A stretch of 64,000 bases of DNA from G965247775 sp965247775 (GTDB taxonomy: Bacteria > Chloroflexota > Dehalococcoidia > Bin125). This document shows positions 25,963 to 34,021 of this stretch, piece after piece. The notes under the pieces are model-generated. The model was not told the DNA's origin and did no database searches. It saw only the letters and a program-made list of their open reading frames with translations. Position 1 is the stretch's first letter; each line of letters starts with the position of its first letter. The translations under genes were made by a program, and so were the position numbers. Where the stretch lies: assembly GCA_965247775.1 (NCBI GenBank), contig OZ252031.1, positions 2,418,001 through 2,482,000 on the forward strand, given 5' to 3'.

Positions 25963-27618
25963 ATGACCCTCAGCTACGCGTCGGGAACGTCCCAAGAACC
26001 CCTCCTCGGCGAGACCATCGGCGACAACCTGGACCGCGTCGCCGCTCAATACCCCGACACCACCTGCCTCGTCTCCCGACACCAGAAGCTGCGCTACACC
26101 TACCGGGCGTTCGTCCAAGAAGTCGACCGCTGCGCCCGCGCCTTCCTCGCCCTCGGCGTCCAGCGCGGCCAGCGCGTCGGCATCTGGTCCCCCAACCGCG
26201 CCGAATGGGCCATCACCCAGTACGCCACGGCCAAGCTCGGCGCGATCCTCGTCAACATCAACCCCGCCTACCGCACCGCCGAGGTCGAGTACGCCCTCAC
26301 CCAGTCCGGGACCTCCCTCCTTGTCACCGCCGCCCGCTTCAAATCCTCCGACTACGGCGGCATGATCGCCCAAGTCCGCCCCCGCCTCCCCACCCTCGAC
26401 ACCGTCATCACCCTCGACGACGACCCCGCCGGCGACCTCACCTGGTCCGCCTTCCTCGCCCGGGCCAACGAAGCCACCCCGGGCGCCCTGCGCCAGCGCC
26501 AGGCCTCCCTCGACTTCGACGACCCCATCAACATCCAGTACACCTCCGGCACCACCGGCTTCCCCAAAGGCGCAACCCTCACCCACCACAACATCCTCAA
26601 CAACGCCTACCTCATCACCGGCATCCAGGGCATCGGCCCGAGCGACCCTCTCTGCGTCCCCGTCCCGCTCTACCACTGCTTCGGCATGGTCGCCGGCAAC
26701 CTCGCCTGCACCGCCCGCGGCGCAACCCTCGTCTACCCCAGCGAAGGCTTCGACCCCGCCGCCGCCCTCGCCGCCATCGAGGCCGAACGCTGCGTCTCCG
26801 TCTACGGCGTCCCCACCATGTTCATCGCCATGCTCGACGACCCGACCTTCCCCGACCGCGACCTCTCCTCCCTTCGCACCGGCATCATGGCCGGCGCCCC
26901 CTGCCCCATCGAAGTCATGAAGCGCGCCAACGACGACATGCACATGCACGAAGTCACCATCGCCTACGGCATGACCGAAACCTCGCCCGTCTCCTTCCAG
27001 ACCCGCCGCGACGACGACCTTCACCACCGCACCACCACCGTCGGCCGGGTCCTCCCCCACACCGAGGCCAAGATCGTCGATCCCGAGACCGGCGCCACCG
27101 TCCCCCGCGGAGTCGCCGGCGAGTTCTGTGCCCGCGGCTATCTCGTCATGCGCGGCTACTGGGAGAACCCCGCCGCCACCACCGAAGCCATCGACGCCGG
27201 CGGCTGGATGCACAGCGGCGACCTCGCCACCATGGACGACGACGGCTACGTCAACATCGTCGGCCGCATCAAGGACATGATCATCCGCGGCGGTGAGAAC
27301 ATCTACCCGCGCGAGATCGAGGAGTTTCTCTACACCCACCCCGACATCGCCGACGTCCAGGTCATCGGCCTGCCCGACGCCAACTTCGGCGAGGAACTCT
27401 GCGCCTGGGTCCGCCCGCGCCAGGGCGCCTCCCTCAGCCTGGAAGAGATGCAGGACTTCTGCCGCGGCCGGATCGCCCACTACAAGATCCCCCGCTACCT
27501 CAAGATCACCCAAGACTTCCCCATGACCGTCACCGGCAAGATCCAGAAGTTCAAGATGCGCAAGATGTCCGTCGAGGAGTTCGGTCTGCAGACCCAGGAC
27601 GCCGTCCCCACCGCCTGA
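25963..27618 (+). CDS. AMP-binding acyl-CoA synthetase
   Basis: 551 residues. AMP-binding motif YTSGTTGFPKGATLTH (about 192-207), the acyl-site YGMTETSPVSF, MHSGDLATMDDDGYVNIVGR and the C-terminal GGENIYPREIEEFLY. The catalytic lysine is in TVTGKIQKFKMR. This is the medium/long-chain fatty-acid ligase type (AMP-forming, ATP + acid + CoA). It starts at ATG with GGCAGGGAGG upstream. It follows the PIN cassette but its strongly C-biased third positions match the chromosomal background. It may feed the acyl-CoA dehydrogenase and hydratases of the window. Confidence 0.88.
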   Translation: MTLSYASGTSQEPLLGETIGDNLDRVAAQYPDTTCLVSRHQKLRYTYRAFVQEVDRCARAFLALGVQRGQRVGIWSPNRAEWAITQYATAKLGAILVNINPAYRTAEVEYALTQSGTSLLVTAARFKSSDYGGMIAQVRPRLPTLDTVITLDDDPAGDLTWSAFLARANEATPGALRQRQASLDFDDPINIQYTSGTTGFPKGATLTHHNILNNAYLITGIQGIGPSDPLCVPVPLYHCFGMVAGNLACTARGATLVYPSEGFDPAAALAAIEAERCVSVYGVPTMFIAMLDDPTFPDRDLSSLRTGIMAGAPCPIEVMKRANDDMHMHEVTIAYGMTETSPVSFQTRRDDDLHHRTTTVGRVLPHTEAKIVDPETGATVPRGVAGEFCARGYLVMRGYWENPAATTEAIDAGGWMHSGDLATMDDDGYVNIVGRIKDMIIRGGENIYPREIEEFLYTHPDIADVQVIGLPDANFGEELCAWVRPRQGASLSLEEMQDFCRGRIAHYKIPRYLKITQDFPMTVTGKIQKFKMRKMSVEEFGLQTQDAVPTA

Positions 27619-27641
27619 ACGCAGCCGACCAGCCGCTCGCC

Positions 27642-28337
27642 GTGCCCCTCACCATCCGCCCCGCCACCCCCAACGACCTCCCCCGCCTCGAACGCCGCTG
27701 CTGGCCCGGCGGCGAGGACGAGATCCGCCGCCGCATCCACGACCAGGGCGCCTCCTCCATCCTCGCCCTCGACGGCGCCCGGATCGTCGGCCAGCTCTAC
27801 ATCCGCGCCCACCAGCCCGGCTTTCGCGCCCCCAGCGGCCTCCACGACGGCGGCTGGTGGGCCGACCTCAGCGGCATCGAGGATCAGGGCTCCCTCCCCG
27901 CCCGCACCGCCCTGCTCGGCTGCTGGCACGTCGGCCGCACCCGCGACGCCCAGGGCGAGGAACACGAAGCGCCCCAATACCGCGGCAAGGGTGTCGGCCT
28001 CGCGCTCCTCCAGGGTGCGATCGACTGGCTCGACGCCACCGCCCCCTTCGACGCACTCGCCTTCAAGGCCGCCGACTCCGACGCCCGCCCCTACCTCGGC
28101 TGGCTCGGCGGCCTCCCCCACAGCCTCGTCGAGCCCCTCGGCTTCCGCACCCTCGCCACCTTCGACGACCCCTACCTCCTCGCCGAGCCCGAGGCCCCAC
28201 CTCCGGAGGCCCGCCCCCCCAACGCCGCCCGCTTCCATCTCGTCCTGCGCGAGCGCCTTCCTGACGGAGCCCCCCTTCCTGACGGAGCCCCCCTACCAGA
28301 CGGAGCCCCACCGCGCCGCCGGGTACACTCCCCCTGA
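27642..28337 (+). CDS. GNAT family N-acetyltransferase
   Basis: 231 residues from GTG 27642. It opens PLTIRPATPNDLPRLERRCW and includes the acetyl-CoA loop QYRGKGVGLALLQGAIDWL (family 'rgkGiG..Ll..a..wa'). An unusually wide insert separates the early strands. The C-terminal tail contains three copies of LPDGAP from an 18-bp tandem repeat and is probably disordered. Acceptor substrate unknown. Confidence 0.75.
   Translation: MPLTIRPATPNDLPRLERRCWPGGEDEIRRRIHDQGASSILALDGARIVGQLYIRAHQPGFRAPSGLHDGGWWADLSGIEDQGSLPARTALLGCWHVGRTRDAQGEEHEAPQYRGKGVGLALLQGAIDWLDATAPFDALAFKAADSDARPYLGWLGGLPHSLVEPLGFRTLATFDDPYLLAEPEAPPPEARPPNAARFHLVLRERLPDGAPLPDGAPLPDGAPPRRRVHSP
28259..28311 (+). repeat. 18-bp tandem repeat (three copies) in the GNAT gene tail
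   Basis: TTCCTGACGGAGCCCCCC occurs twice, followed by a variant TACCAGACGGAGCCCCA. It encodes LPDGAP three times. Confidence 0.8.
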
Positions 28338-28377
28338 CGCCCCCCCCTCCACCGGCGGCCACCGCAGCGAGGACCCC

Positions 28378-29334
28378 GTGCCGGACCCCTTCAGCGACAC
28401 CGTCACGCCCCACAACGTCTTCGCCGGCAACCCCCTTCACCGCGCCGCCAATGAGCGCAAGGACGAGACCTGGGTGCGGACGCAGATGGACCACCCCGGC
28501 GCCCGCGTCCTCCCCCTCTGGCGCCTGCGCGTTCCCGTCGCGCGCCACTCGGCCCCCACCCTCGGGTGGGGCGACGCAGCGCTCCGCGACGCCGCCCCCC
28601 AAGACGCCACCCTCGTCCTCCTCGGCCTGCGCGACGGCCTCCCCCACCTCGCCCTCGATGTCTCCTCCCTGGACGATCCCGCCCCCGCCCTCGGCCTCGA
28701 CCCGGCCACCGACTTCGCCGACGCCCGCGCCGCCGCTCCCGACCTCCCCCCCGCCGAGGCCGGCATCCTCGCCCAGGCCCGCTCCCTCCTCGACTGGCAC
28801 GCCGGCCACGGCTTCTGCCCCAACTGCGGCGCCCCCACCGAGTCCTGCCAGGGGGGCGCAATGCGCGTCTGCGTCCGCTGCCACCATCAGCACTTCCCCC
28901 GCACCAACCCCGTCGTCATCACCCTCGTCCATGCGGGCGACCGCTGCCTCCTCGCCGCCCGGGCTGGGATGGACCCGCCCCACTTCACCTGCGTCGCCGG
29001 TTTCGTCGACCAGGGCGAGACCATCGAGGAAGCCGTCCGCCGCGAGATCATGGAAGAGACGGGCATCACCGTCGGCGCCGTCCGCTATCACGCCTCCCAG
29101 CCCTGGCCCTTCCCCTCCAACCTCATGATCGGCTGTTTCGCCGATCCCCTCTCCTACGACATCCAGGTCGACCAGGACGAGATCGGCGAGGCCCACTGGT
29201 TCCCCCGCCCCGACGTCCGCGCCGCCCTCGCCGTCGACCGCGGTGATGCCCAGGGCGAACCCCCCTTCCACCTGCCGCCTCCCCTCGCCATCGCCTACAC
29301 CCTCATCGACCACTGGGCCCACAACATCGACTGA
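28378..29334 (+). CDS. nudC: NADH pyrophosphatase (NudC family)
   Basis: 318 residues from GTG 28378, preceded by GCGAGGA. A zinc ribbon with two Cys pairs (FCPNCGAPT and VCVRCHHQHFPRTNPVVI) precedes the Nudix box GFVDQGETIEEAVRREIMEETG. SQPWPFPSNLM, the signature that follows the box in NADH pyrophosphatases, is present. The enzyme hydrolyses NADH to NMNH and AMP, and in some bacteria removes NAD caps from RNA. The N-terminal 140 residues match the usual less conserved NudC domain. A well supported call. Confidence 0.9.
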   Translation: MPDPFSDTVTPHNVFAGNPLHRAANERKDETWVRTQMDHPGARVLPLWRLRVPVARHSAPTLGWGDAALRDAAPQDATLVLLGLRDGLPHLALDVSSLDDPAPALGLDPATDFADARAAAPDLPPAEAGILAQARSLLDWHAGHGFCPNCGAPTESCQGGAMRVCVRCHHQHFPRTNPVVITLVHAGDRCLLAARAGMDPPHFTCVAGFVDQGETIEEAVRREIMEETGITVGAVRYHASQPWPFPSNLMIGCFADPLSYDIQVDQDEIGEAHWFPRPDVRAALAVDRGDAQGEPPFHLPPPLAIAYTLIDHWAHNID

Positions 29335-29368
29335 CCATCCCGCCCCTGCCTATCGGGGGAACCGCTGC

Positions 29369-29374
29369 TAGCCT
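29369..29374 (+). promoter_or_regulatory. TAGCCT -10-like element
   Basis: TAGCCT in the context GCTGCTAGCCT, 23 nt before the ATG of the LLM gene at 29398. The same 11-nt context precedes the MaoC gene. Confidence 0.4.
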
Positions 29375-29397
29375 CCGACCCGGAAACGGAGGCCCGC

Positions 29398-30390
29398 ATG
29401 CGTCTCGGCGTCATCGCCAACATCGAGCCCGACTGGCGAGCGGCCCTGGAAAAGGTCCGCATCGCCGAGGACCTCGGCTACGAACTCGTCACCAGCGGCG
29501 AGGCCTGGGGGCCCTCCGTCCTGCCCTGGCTCACCCTCGTCGCCGCCAACACCGAGCGCATCCAGATCGGGCCCTCCATTCTCAACGTCTACTCCCGCTC
29601 CCCTGCCGCCATCGCCCAGGAGATCGCCCAGCTCGAGCAGATCTCCGGCGGCCGCATGATCCTCGGCCTCGGCTCCTCCGGCGCCGCCGTCATTGAACAC
29701 TTCCACGGCCTCCCCTTTGGGCGCCCCCTTCAGCGCCTGCGCGAATACGTCGACGTCTTCCGCCTCCTCATCGCCGGCGAGCCCCTCCAGTACCAAGGCC
29801 AGATCTTCACCCTGGAGCGCGGCTTCAAGCTCGACTACGCCCGCACCCGCACCACCATCCCCATCTACATCGCCGCCATCACCCCCAAGTCCATCACCCA
29901 GACCGGCGAGATCGCCGACGGCATCTTCCCCATCCACTGGCCCCAGAGCCAGTTCGCCGCCCTCCGCGACCAGCTCGCGGCCGCCGCCACCGCCGCCGGC
30001 CGCCCCGCCGGCGCCGTCACCATCGCCCCCTTCACCAACGTCTACGTCCTCGACGGCGCCGACGACGACGCCCAATGGCAGGCCGCCCGCGGTCCCATCC
30101 ATCACTACGTCAACCGCATGGGCGATTTCTACTGGCAGATGCTCCACCATCGGGGCTTCGCCGCCGAGGTCGAGGCCACCCGTGCCGCCTGGGCCGCCCG
30201 CGACAAGGCCGCCTCCCTTGCCGCGATCAGCGAGCCCATGATCCGCGAGATCCAGGTCATCGGCCCCATCGCGGCCGTCCGCGAGCAGCTCCAGCAGCGC
30301 TCCGACCTCGGCGCCCAGCTACAGATGATCCCCATGCCCCACGGCTCCCCCGAGGAAGCCGGCCGCCGCCTCCAGGCCCTGCGCGGGTAG
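29398..30390 (+). CDS. LLM class (F420-dependent type) oxidoreductase
   Basis: 330 residues. MRLGVIANIEPDWRAALEKV at the start, QIGPSILNVYSRSPAAIAQE, ISGGRMILGLGSSG and PIYIAAITPKSI are typical of the F420-dependent luciferase-like group. That group includes methylenetetrahydromethanopterin-reductase-like proteins. It would use F420 or FMN to oxidise or reduce an unknown organic substrate. AACGGAGG precedes the ATG. Its last 17 codons and the downstream terminator/promoter segment are repeated at 32896-33108. Confidence 0.85.
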   Translation: MRLGVIANIEPDWRAALEKVRIAEDLGYELVTSGEAWGPSVLPWLTLVAANTERIQIGPSILNVYSRSPAAIAQEIAQLEQISGGRMILGLGSSGAAVIEHFHGLPFGRPLQRLREYVDVFRLLIAGEPLQYQGQIFTLERGFKLDYARTRTTIPIYIAAITPKSITQTGEIADGIFPIHWPQSQFAALRDQLAAAATAAGRPAGAVTIAPFTNVYVLDGADDDAQWQAARGPIHHYVNRMGDFYWQMLHHRGFAAEVEATRAAWAARDKAASLAAISEPMIREIQVIGPIAAVREQLQQRSDLGAQLQMIPMPHGSPEEAGRRLQALRG

Positions 30391-30402
30391 ACCCGGGCGC
30401 AG

Positions 30403-30444
30403 AGGGCTCCGCCGGCGCGTCGCCCGCACCGGCCGCGGAGCCCT
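30403..30444 (+). terminator. Hairpin after the LLM gene
   Basis: AGGGCTCCGC (30403-30412) and GCGGAGCCCT (30435-30444) form a perfect 10-bp stem 12 nt after the stop. It is followed by CCCTCAGAAGG rather than a U-tract, so termination strength is uncertain. In copy 2 of the repeat the stem has one mismatch. Confidence 0.55.
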
Positions 30445-30487
30445 CCCTCAGAAGGCGGCCTAGCTCAAACGCCGCTCCGAAGCGGAA

Positions 30488-30516
30488 TTGACAGCCTTCT
30501 AGGAGTCCGCTATTCT
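30488..30516 (+). promoter_or_regulatory. Near-consensus sigma-70-type promoter, copy 1
   Basis: TTGACA (30488-30493), 17 nt, TATTCT (30511-30516). The best -35/-10 pair in the window. It points towards the decayed hicAB genes, about 325 nt downstream. An identical pair lies in the second repeat copy. Confidence 0.65.
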
Positions 30517-30780
30517 GTCATCACGAACCCGCATATAGAGGACTCACCGCCCCCACAATGCGAGGTGCAAGTCCGAGCAGTATCGCGCCTCGACCGCCCT
30601 CATGCGCGGACCGCGCTCGCCCCTTGCGACAGGGGATTCCGCCTTCGGACCGCAGAGCTGCTCATGGCCAGCGTCATTTCTTGACTCTGCTGTGCACGCT
30701 CAGCGTGCCATGGAGCTTCCTCGCACCAAGCTGCTCCGCAGGAGACCGCCTAGCGACACCCCTTCGTAGCTCCTAGTGTG

Positions 30781-30831
30781 CCTCGATCGTTAGTCCGTGC
30801 GCGAAGGGGCGATGCCCGCCGGCGATCGAGG
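30781..30831. promoter_or_regulatory. Inverted repeat upstream of hicA
   Basis: CCTCGATCG (30781-30789) and CGATCGAGG (30823-30831) are a perfect 9-bp inverted repeat separated by 33 nt. It ends 10 nt before the hicA start. HicB-type antitoxins bind such repeats to autoregulate, so this may be the old operator. Confidence 0.4.
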
Positions 30832-30841
30832 GAGGTCCCGG

Positions 30842-31056
30842 ATGCCGCCTCTGCGGAACGTCAGTCAGGATCGCGCCGTGAGGGCCTTCGTAGCGCTGGG
30901 CGGAACGGAGCGGAATACCAGGAAGAACGACCGCATGGTGACAATGCCGAACGGATCGCTGCTGCGATCCCGAGCGGTAGTCTCAAGATCGGGATGTTGC
31001 GGAGCCTCATTCGCAGAGCGAGCGTCAGGACCGAAGAGTTCGAACAGGTGGCGTGA
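30842..31056 (+). pseudogene. hicA: HicA-like toxin remnant (one frameshift)
   Basis: ATG at 30842 after GAGGGAGG. Frame one reads QDRAVRAFVALGGTERNTRK, NDRMVTMPNGSLL, matching the HicA start ('...ALk.lGf...rqkGSH..m'). After about 30965 the reading frame must change to give IPSGSLKIGMLRSLIRRASV and EEFEQVA, the typical HicA end ('l..GtLrsIlrqagis.eEF'). HicA is an mRNA interferase. The usual catalytic histidine of 'GSH' is not evident (ERNTRKND instead), so the copy is probably inactive even apart from the frameshift. Confidence 0.7.
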
Positions 31057-31058
31057 TC

Positions 31059-31368
31059 ATGGGCTCCGGACATTCCCACGAGCAGACCTTCACGCTGGCC
31101 GTTCACGAGACGGAACCGGACGAGAGCGTCGACTTGGGCGGAGGTTCTTGAGCTGCCCGGCTGCGTGGCGCAGGGCGAAACACTGGATGCGCTGAAGAGG
31201 AACGCTGTCGACGCCATCTTGGCGTGGCGTGAAACCCAATCTGAAATCACACGCGAGAAGGGCGGTGACACCAGGGCCACTGCGCGCCGGATCATCACGA
31301 TGAGCCTGCTCGTTGAGAGCCCCTTCCACGACGACATCCCCGACGGCGGCCTTGTACCCGCCTCGTAG
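31059..31368 (+). pseudogene. hicB: HicB-like antitoxin remnant (one frameshift)
   Basis: Starts 2 nt after the hicA stop. Frame one gives EQTFTLAVHETEPDESVDLG. After about 31130 a shifted frame gives EVLELPGCVAQGETLDALKR and NAVDAILAWRETQ, a clear HicB core ('a.vpelpGcvtqGdTleEa..na.eai'). A basic, polar tail runs to TAG 31368. With the adjacent hicA remnant this identifies a decayed type II toxin-antitoxin pair. Confidence 0.72.
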
Positions 31369-31806
31369 TGCACCGTTTCAACACGGACACCACGAATCCG
31401 ACCGGGGTGAGTTCTCGTAAGCGGCAACATATGGGGTGAGCTGGCGCCGACGTCGCTTGCCTTGTCCAGGTTCGCGGACGCTATGCCTTGAGCGGAACTC
31501 GACGCGCCAGCCAGCTTCGCACCACCGCCCACACCGTCGGGTCGTCCTCACTCCACATCGGGTGGGTCCACCCCCGACGACAGGGGCAGGTCCGCCGGAT
31601 CGGGTAGGCATCCGGCATCGCCGGGCAGCCGAGCCCGACGCGCCTCCGCACCAGGGACCGCGCTTGTCGCTGAAGGGACGGATGGCGGCTGGACGCAGAC
31701 ACGGCGCGGTCCCGCCCCAAATGGAGCGGAGTCGCGTCGCATCCCGATCTGCGCTCGCGCGTCCGACGCGAACAGCGTCCCGTCGAACGCGCGAGCCTCG
31801 CAGCCC
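31369..31806. other. Region with no supported gene
   Basis: Between the hicB remnant and the CHRD gene. Short frames exist on both strands but none shows recognisable motifs, a good start or consistent codon use. Possibly more decayed sequence. Confidence 0.3.
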
Positions 31807-32625
31807 TTACGGGCGCCGTCGCGCCCTCGCGACGTACACGCCGCCCAGCGCGATCAGCGCCACCGCCGCACCGATGCCGGCGGTGGCCAGCGGCGAGACG
31901 CCGCCATCGCTCACGTCCGCCAGGCCGCCACTTCCCGTGGTCGGCAAGCTGGGAGTCGTGACGGCTTCAGCGTCGCCGGCATCCACGCCGGCGTCATCCC
32001 CACCGGCGCCATCGTCCACGGCGCCATCGTCCACGGCGCCATCGTCCACGGCGCCATCGTCCACGGCGCCATCGTCCACGGCGTCGCCGTCCTCAGCCGG
32101 TTCATCGATGACGGCCGCAACGGCGACGGCAATCTGGCCGCGCACCTCACCGCCCCCGTACATCTCCGTGTGCACGTTGACGTACGTGTTGCCCGCGATG
32201 AGGGCTTCCTCGAAGGCAGCCCAATCACCCTCGGCACCGCCGATCAGGTCGGCCGTCATGATCGTGCCGCTCACGTCGATCCCGTCCACGGTCGGGTCCG
32301 CGGGGCCGAACAAGAAGGCCACCACACCGCCGTTCGCATCCGCCGCGCCGAGGTGGATGTGGGCCTGCGAAATGCTCGTGGCGTCCGACGTGAGAGTGAA
32401 GCGCAGCTCGCCGCCCCCCAGCTCACCGGTGAACGATCCGCCCGCAGTGGTGTCGACCGCCGGCACTTCCGCGGCGCCGCTCAGCCTGGCCGAGGCCGTT
32501 CCGCTCTCCTGCGCGCTCAGCGGCGCGACGAGAACCGCAGCACTCGCCAGCGCGCCGGCCAGCGCCATCACCAACACCAGCCACGAACGCCCACGGCTGG
32601 CATGGAAACTCCGTCCCATCTGCAT
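31807..32625 (-). CDS. CHRD-domain surface protein with LPTTG-type anchor
   Basis: About 272 residues. Three in-frame ATG codons occur close together; the second (32625) is 6 nt after GGGGAGG and is preferred. A signal peptide (SWLVLVMALAGALASAAVLV) is followed by a CHRD domain (ASARLSGAAEVPAVDTTAGG; AHIHLGAADANGGVVAFLFG; GNTYVNVHTEMYGGGEVRGQ). CHRD domains occur in chordin and many bacterial secreted proteins and have no known activity. A low-complexity Asp/Gly/Ala segment (VDDGA repeated) precedes LPTTGSGG, a hydrophobic span and RARRRP. That is a sortase-type signal matching the LPATGSGG of the protein at 14951-15574. Confidence 0.85.
   Translation of the reverse strand: MQMGRSFHASRGRSWLVLVMALAGALASAAVLVAPLSAQESGTASARLSGAAEVPAVDTTAGGSFTGELGGGELRFTLTSDATSISQAHIHLGAADANGGVVAFLFGPADPTVDGIDVSGTIMTADLIGGAEGDWAAFEEALIAGNTYVNVHTEMYGGGEVRGQIAVAVAAVIDEPAEDGDAVDDGAVDDGAVDDGAVDDGAVDDGAGGDDAGVDAGDAEAVTTPSLPTTGSGGLADVSDGGVSPLATAGIGAAVALIALGGVYVARARRRP
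32005..32079 (-). repeat. 15-bp tandem repeat, five exact copies
   Basis: GGCGCCATCGTCCAC is repeated five times without change. On the minus strand it encodes the VDDGA spacer of the CHRD protein. Perfect copies suggest recent slippage and likely length variation between strains. Confidence 0.95.
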
Positions 32626-32895
32626 CTGCATCCTCCCCAAGATCACACGACACTGCTGGTCGGAAGATCGATCAGCGCTCGGGCCGGAGTCTAGGCCAAG
32701 CGAGCGCCTACGGGTCCGCGCACGCACTTCTTTCCACACTGGGCCGCGTGTGTCGCGGAATATCAAAGATCGCGGATCCCCCCCCGCCCCGGGGCGCGTT
32801 CGCGTCTCGCGGACCCGGCTGCGGGGCGACCAACCTCGAATCGCCCGGCCAACGGCCCCCTTCCAGACGACGCCACAGCGCGCACCGGCTTGCCA

Positions 32896-33108
32896 CCACG
32901 GCGCCCCCGAGGAAGCCGGCCGCCGCCTCCAGGCCCTGCGCGGGTAGACCCGGGCAGGGAGGGCTCCGCCAGCTCGTCGCCCGCACCGGCCGCAGAGCCC
33001 TCCCTCAGAAGGCGGCCGGGCGCAAGCGCCCCTCCGAAGCGGACTTGACAGCCTCCTAGGAGTCCGCTATTCTGTCATCACGCACCCGCGTATAGAGGAC
33101 TCATCGCC
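32896..33108. repeat. Long direct repeat, copy 2
   Basis: Repeats 30338-30552: the end of an LLM frame (PEEAGRRLQALRG, stop), hairpin, TTGACA-N17-TATTCT and TATAGAGGACTCATCGCC. Here there is no intact LLM gene in front of it, so this copy is a displaced 3' end. Confidence 0.9.
33045..33073 (+). promoter_or_regulatory. Near-consensus sigma-70-type promoter, copy 2
   Basis: TTGACA (33045-33050), 17 nt, TATTCT (33068-33073). It is intact in the second repeat copy, but no intact gene follows on the + strand before the minus-strand gene at 34022. Confidence 0.6.
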
Positions 33109-34021
33109 CGCCCCGGCCTCAACTCGGAACCCGACCTCCCGTGCCGGGTGGCAGCGATGAGCACGAAGCCACTCCGGCGCAACTTCGCGGTGTTGGTGCT
33201 GCCCTCCCCGGACGCGGGCGCCTGACGGACAACGCTGCCATGGTCGCCGCGCTGAGCCAGGGCCGCCTCGACTTCGGTGCCGGCAGCGGCCTGAACGACC
33301 GCGCGCCGGCCCCCGCCGCGGGCCGCGCCTGCTTCGACATCGCCGGGCAGCGTTGCGCGACGACCCCGTCGCTCCCCACGGCGACTGCGACCCATCGGCG
33401 CGGCCATCAGGACGACGCCCACGGTCAGGGGGCTCAGATGGAGCCCAGGCCGGCTCGAGCACGCGGCCGCACACGGCAACTCCTTGCGGAGCGCGACCGC
33501 GCTCGGGACCACCGAGACGATCGTCGCGCGGGGCTAGACGATGGAGCAATTCCTGGCCCAGCAACGGGCGCCGCAGCGACGACATCCGCACCTATCCGCA
33601 CGCGCGGGCCTCCGTCGCCTGCACGACCTGCCGGGAAGCGTGCGACGAAGCGGAGCCCGCAATCGAGTAGCTCCGAAAGTCGGCCGTCTGCTCCACTTCC
33701 TGCTGCACGCCGGACGTCGGCACGATCTGCGGCCACCCAGGCGCCGGCCCGGACCCCCCCGATTACGACCCAACCGCGAGAGCGAGCCGCCCGCCGGCAA
33801 CCTGGAGCGGCGCTTGCCCCAGATCGCACGCATGGGCCGGGCCCGAGGCCCTCACCGGCATCACCTGCCTCGTCACGATGGGACGGCGCCCGGACGAGAC
33901 GTTCGGGTCCATCTCTTTGTCCAGGGCCCCATGCTGCGCCTGCGAGCGCTGGCCCGGGCTCCGGCCGGGGGGGGGGGGGGGGGGGGGGGCTCCCCCGGCG
34001 CGGCGCTGCCGCCCCGCGACC
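33109..34021. other. Degenerate region with possible LLM remnant
   Basis: No intact gene. On the + strand around 33240-33290 the frame MVAALSQGRLDFGAGSGLND resembles the 'LS.GRl.fG.G.G' element of LLM oxidoreductases, and the region lies behind a copied LLM 3' end. The rest shows no consistent frame. A 23-nt G run lies at its right end. Probably eroded coding sequence. Confidence 0.4.
33967..33989 (+). repeat. Poly-G tract of 23 nt
   Basis: Twenty-three consecutive G, 32 bp from the stop of the Gfo/Idh gene. Long G runs are hypermutable by slippage and also collapse or expand in assemblies, so the exact length is unreliable. Confidence 0.9.

Larger units (their letters stand above)
30338..30552. 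repeat. Long direct repeat, copy 1
   Basis: About 215 bp including the last codons of the LLM gene (EEAGRRLQALRG, stop), a GC-rich hairpin, TTGACA-N17-TATTCT and TATAGAGGACTCA. A second copy at 32896-33108 is offset by 2557 bp with scattered substitutions and small indels. Confidence 0.9.

Noticed and set aside
31481..31720. 79-codon minus-strand frame as a real gene
   Set aside because: No motif, poor start and Arg-rich composition like other chance frames.
30391..34021. Replication origin at the composition change
   Set aside because: No dnaA, dnaN or recognisable DnaA boxes, and the right side is only near balance rather than G-rich; kept as a composition finding only.
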